DNA of 36,843 bases, taken from NCBI GenBank assembly GCA_018830245.1, contig JAHJSW010000001.1, positions 1-36,843 on the forward strand. Direction: 5' to 3'. The notes under the pieces were generated by a model. It searched no databases and was not told where the DNA came from. It worked only from the letters and a program-made list of their open reading frames with translations. The translations under genes were made by a program, and so were the position numbers. This document shows positions 36,531 through 36,843 of the stretch, one piece after another; position 1 is the first letter of the stretch; each line of letters starts with the position of its first letter. The stretch is from Nanobdellota archaeon. Lineage in GTDB: Archaea; Nanobdellota; Nanobdellia; Pacearchaeales; GW2011-AR1.

Positions 36531-36751
36531 TTTTAACATTTTATTTGTTGATACCTCGCGCTTTAGCGCGGGGTTATTCATTTTTCTTCTCCTTTCAATT
36601 TTATTTTAACTAGTGATTAAGTAAGATTATTTACCTTTATTAATATAAAAACATTATGTTCTTTAAGGATATATGCCCTCCCCCTTTATTTTTTTATATA
36701 ATAAACAAGGTATAACGCTTTGTATGACAGTTACAGAGTATGAGTTAATTT

Positions 36752-36843
36752 TTAACATGGAGGCTCTGTTTGGTCAACTTCTCCAGTACAAAATACAGAT
36801 GGGTCTAAACCACAATCCTTTGCTAAAACATTAGAATCACACG
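36752..36843 (-). CDS. C-terminal end of a Cys-containing protein (partial)
   Basis: Minus frame reads CDSNVLAKDCGLDPSVFCTGEVDQTEPPC* to the window edge. Confidence 0.45.
   Translation of the reverse strand, partial: CDSNVLAKDCGLDPSVFCTGEVDQTEPPC

Larger units (their letters stand above)
35958..36581 (+). mobile_element. IS200/IS605-like element B (tnpA only)
   Basis: TnpA with bipartite LE hairpin (35966..36006) and RE hairpin (36554..36573); removing it restores an SD-ATG arrangement for the minus-strand gene. Confidence 0.8.

Overview
The window is about 36.8 kb of AT-rich, gene-dense DNA. It is very probably from a DPANN archaeon of the Pacearchaeota/Woesearchaeota type, inferred from the archaeal histone, PCNA, prefoldin beta, SepF, RpoP, Spt5/L11/L37Ae, archaeosortase-like protein and 'KxGQxTIFII' N-termini. 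Housekeeping genes: lysS 3' end, HD hydrolase, histone, PD-(D/E)XK-like nuclease, an apparently fused PriS-PriL-type primase divergent from PCNA, RpoP-prefoldin-SepF-Dph2, SecE-Spt5-ORF-L11, L37Ae and tRNA-Pro(UGG). The rest is mostly cell-surface genes. The main accessory locus (about 8.7-21.8 kb) has an RHH regulator, two paralogous pilin-like proteins each followed by Cys-rich surface proteins, an EF-hand lipoprotein, and a four-gene run of small proteins with class III (prepilin-like) N-termini. The 1208-aa Cys-rich protein looks like a fusion of two proteins that are separate in the second copy. This is the best candidate for an undescribed surface/secretion system. Other highlights: an S-layer gene with a structured leader; an archaeosortase-DedA-PAP2 neighbourhood; two divergent tnpB-less IS200/IS605-like elements, both inserted at the antisense of an ATGAA start codon and sharing a tnpA leader hairpin with compensatory changes; a VapBC operon with three 10-bp-phased operator repeats; and a shortened Dph2. 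All family assignments come from reading motifs by eye. No database search was run.
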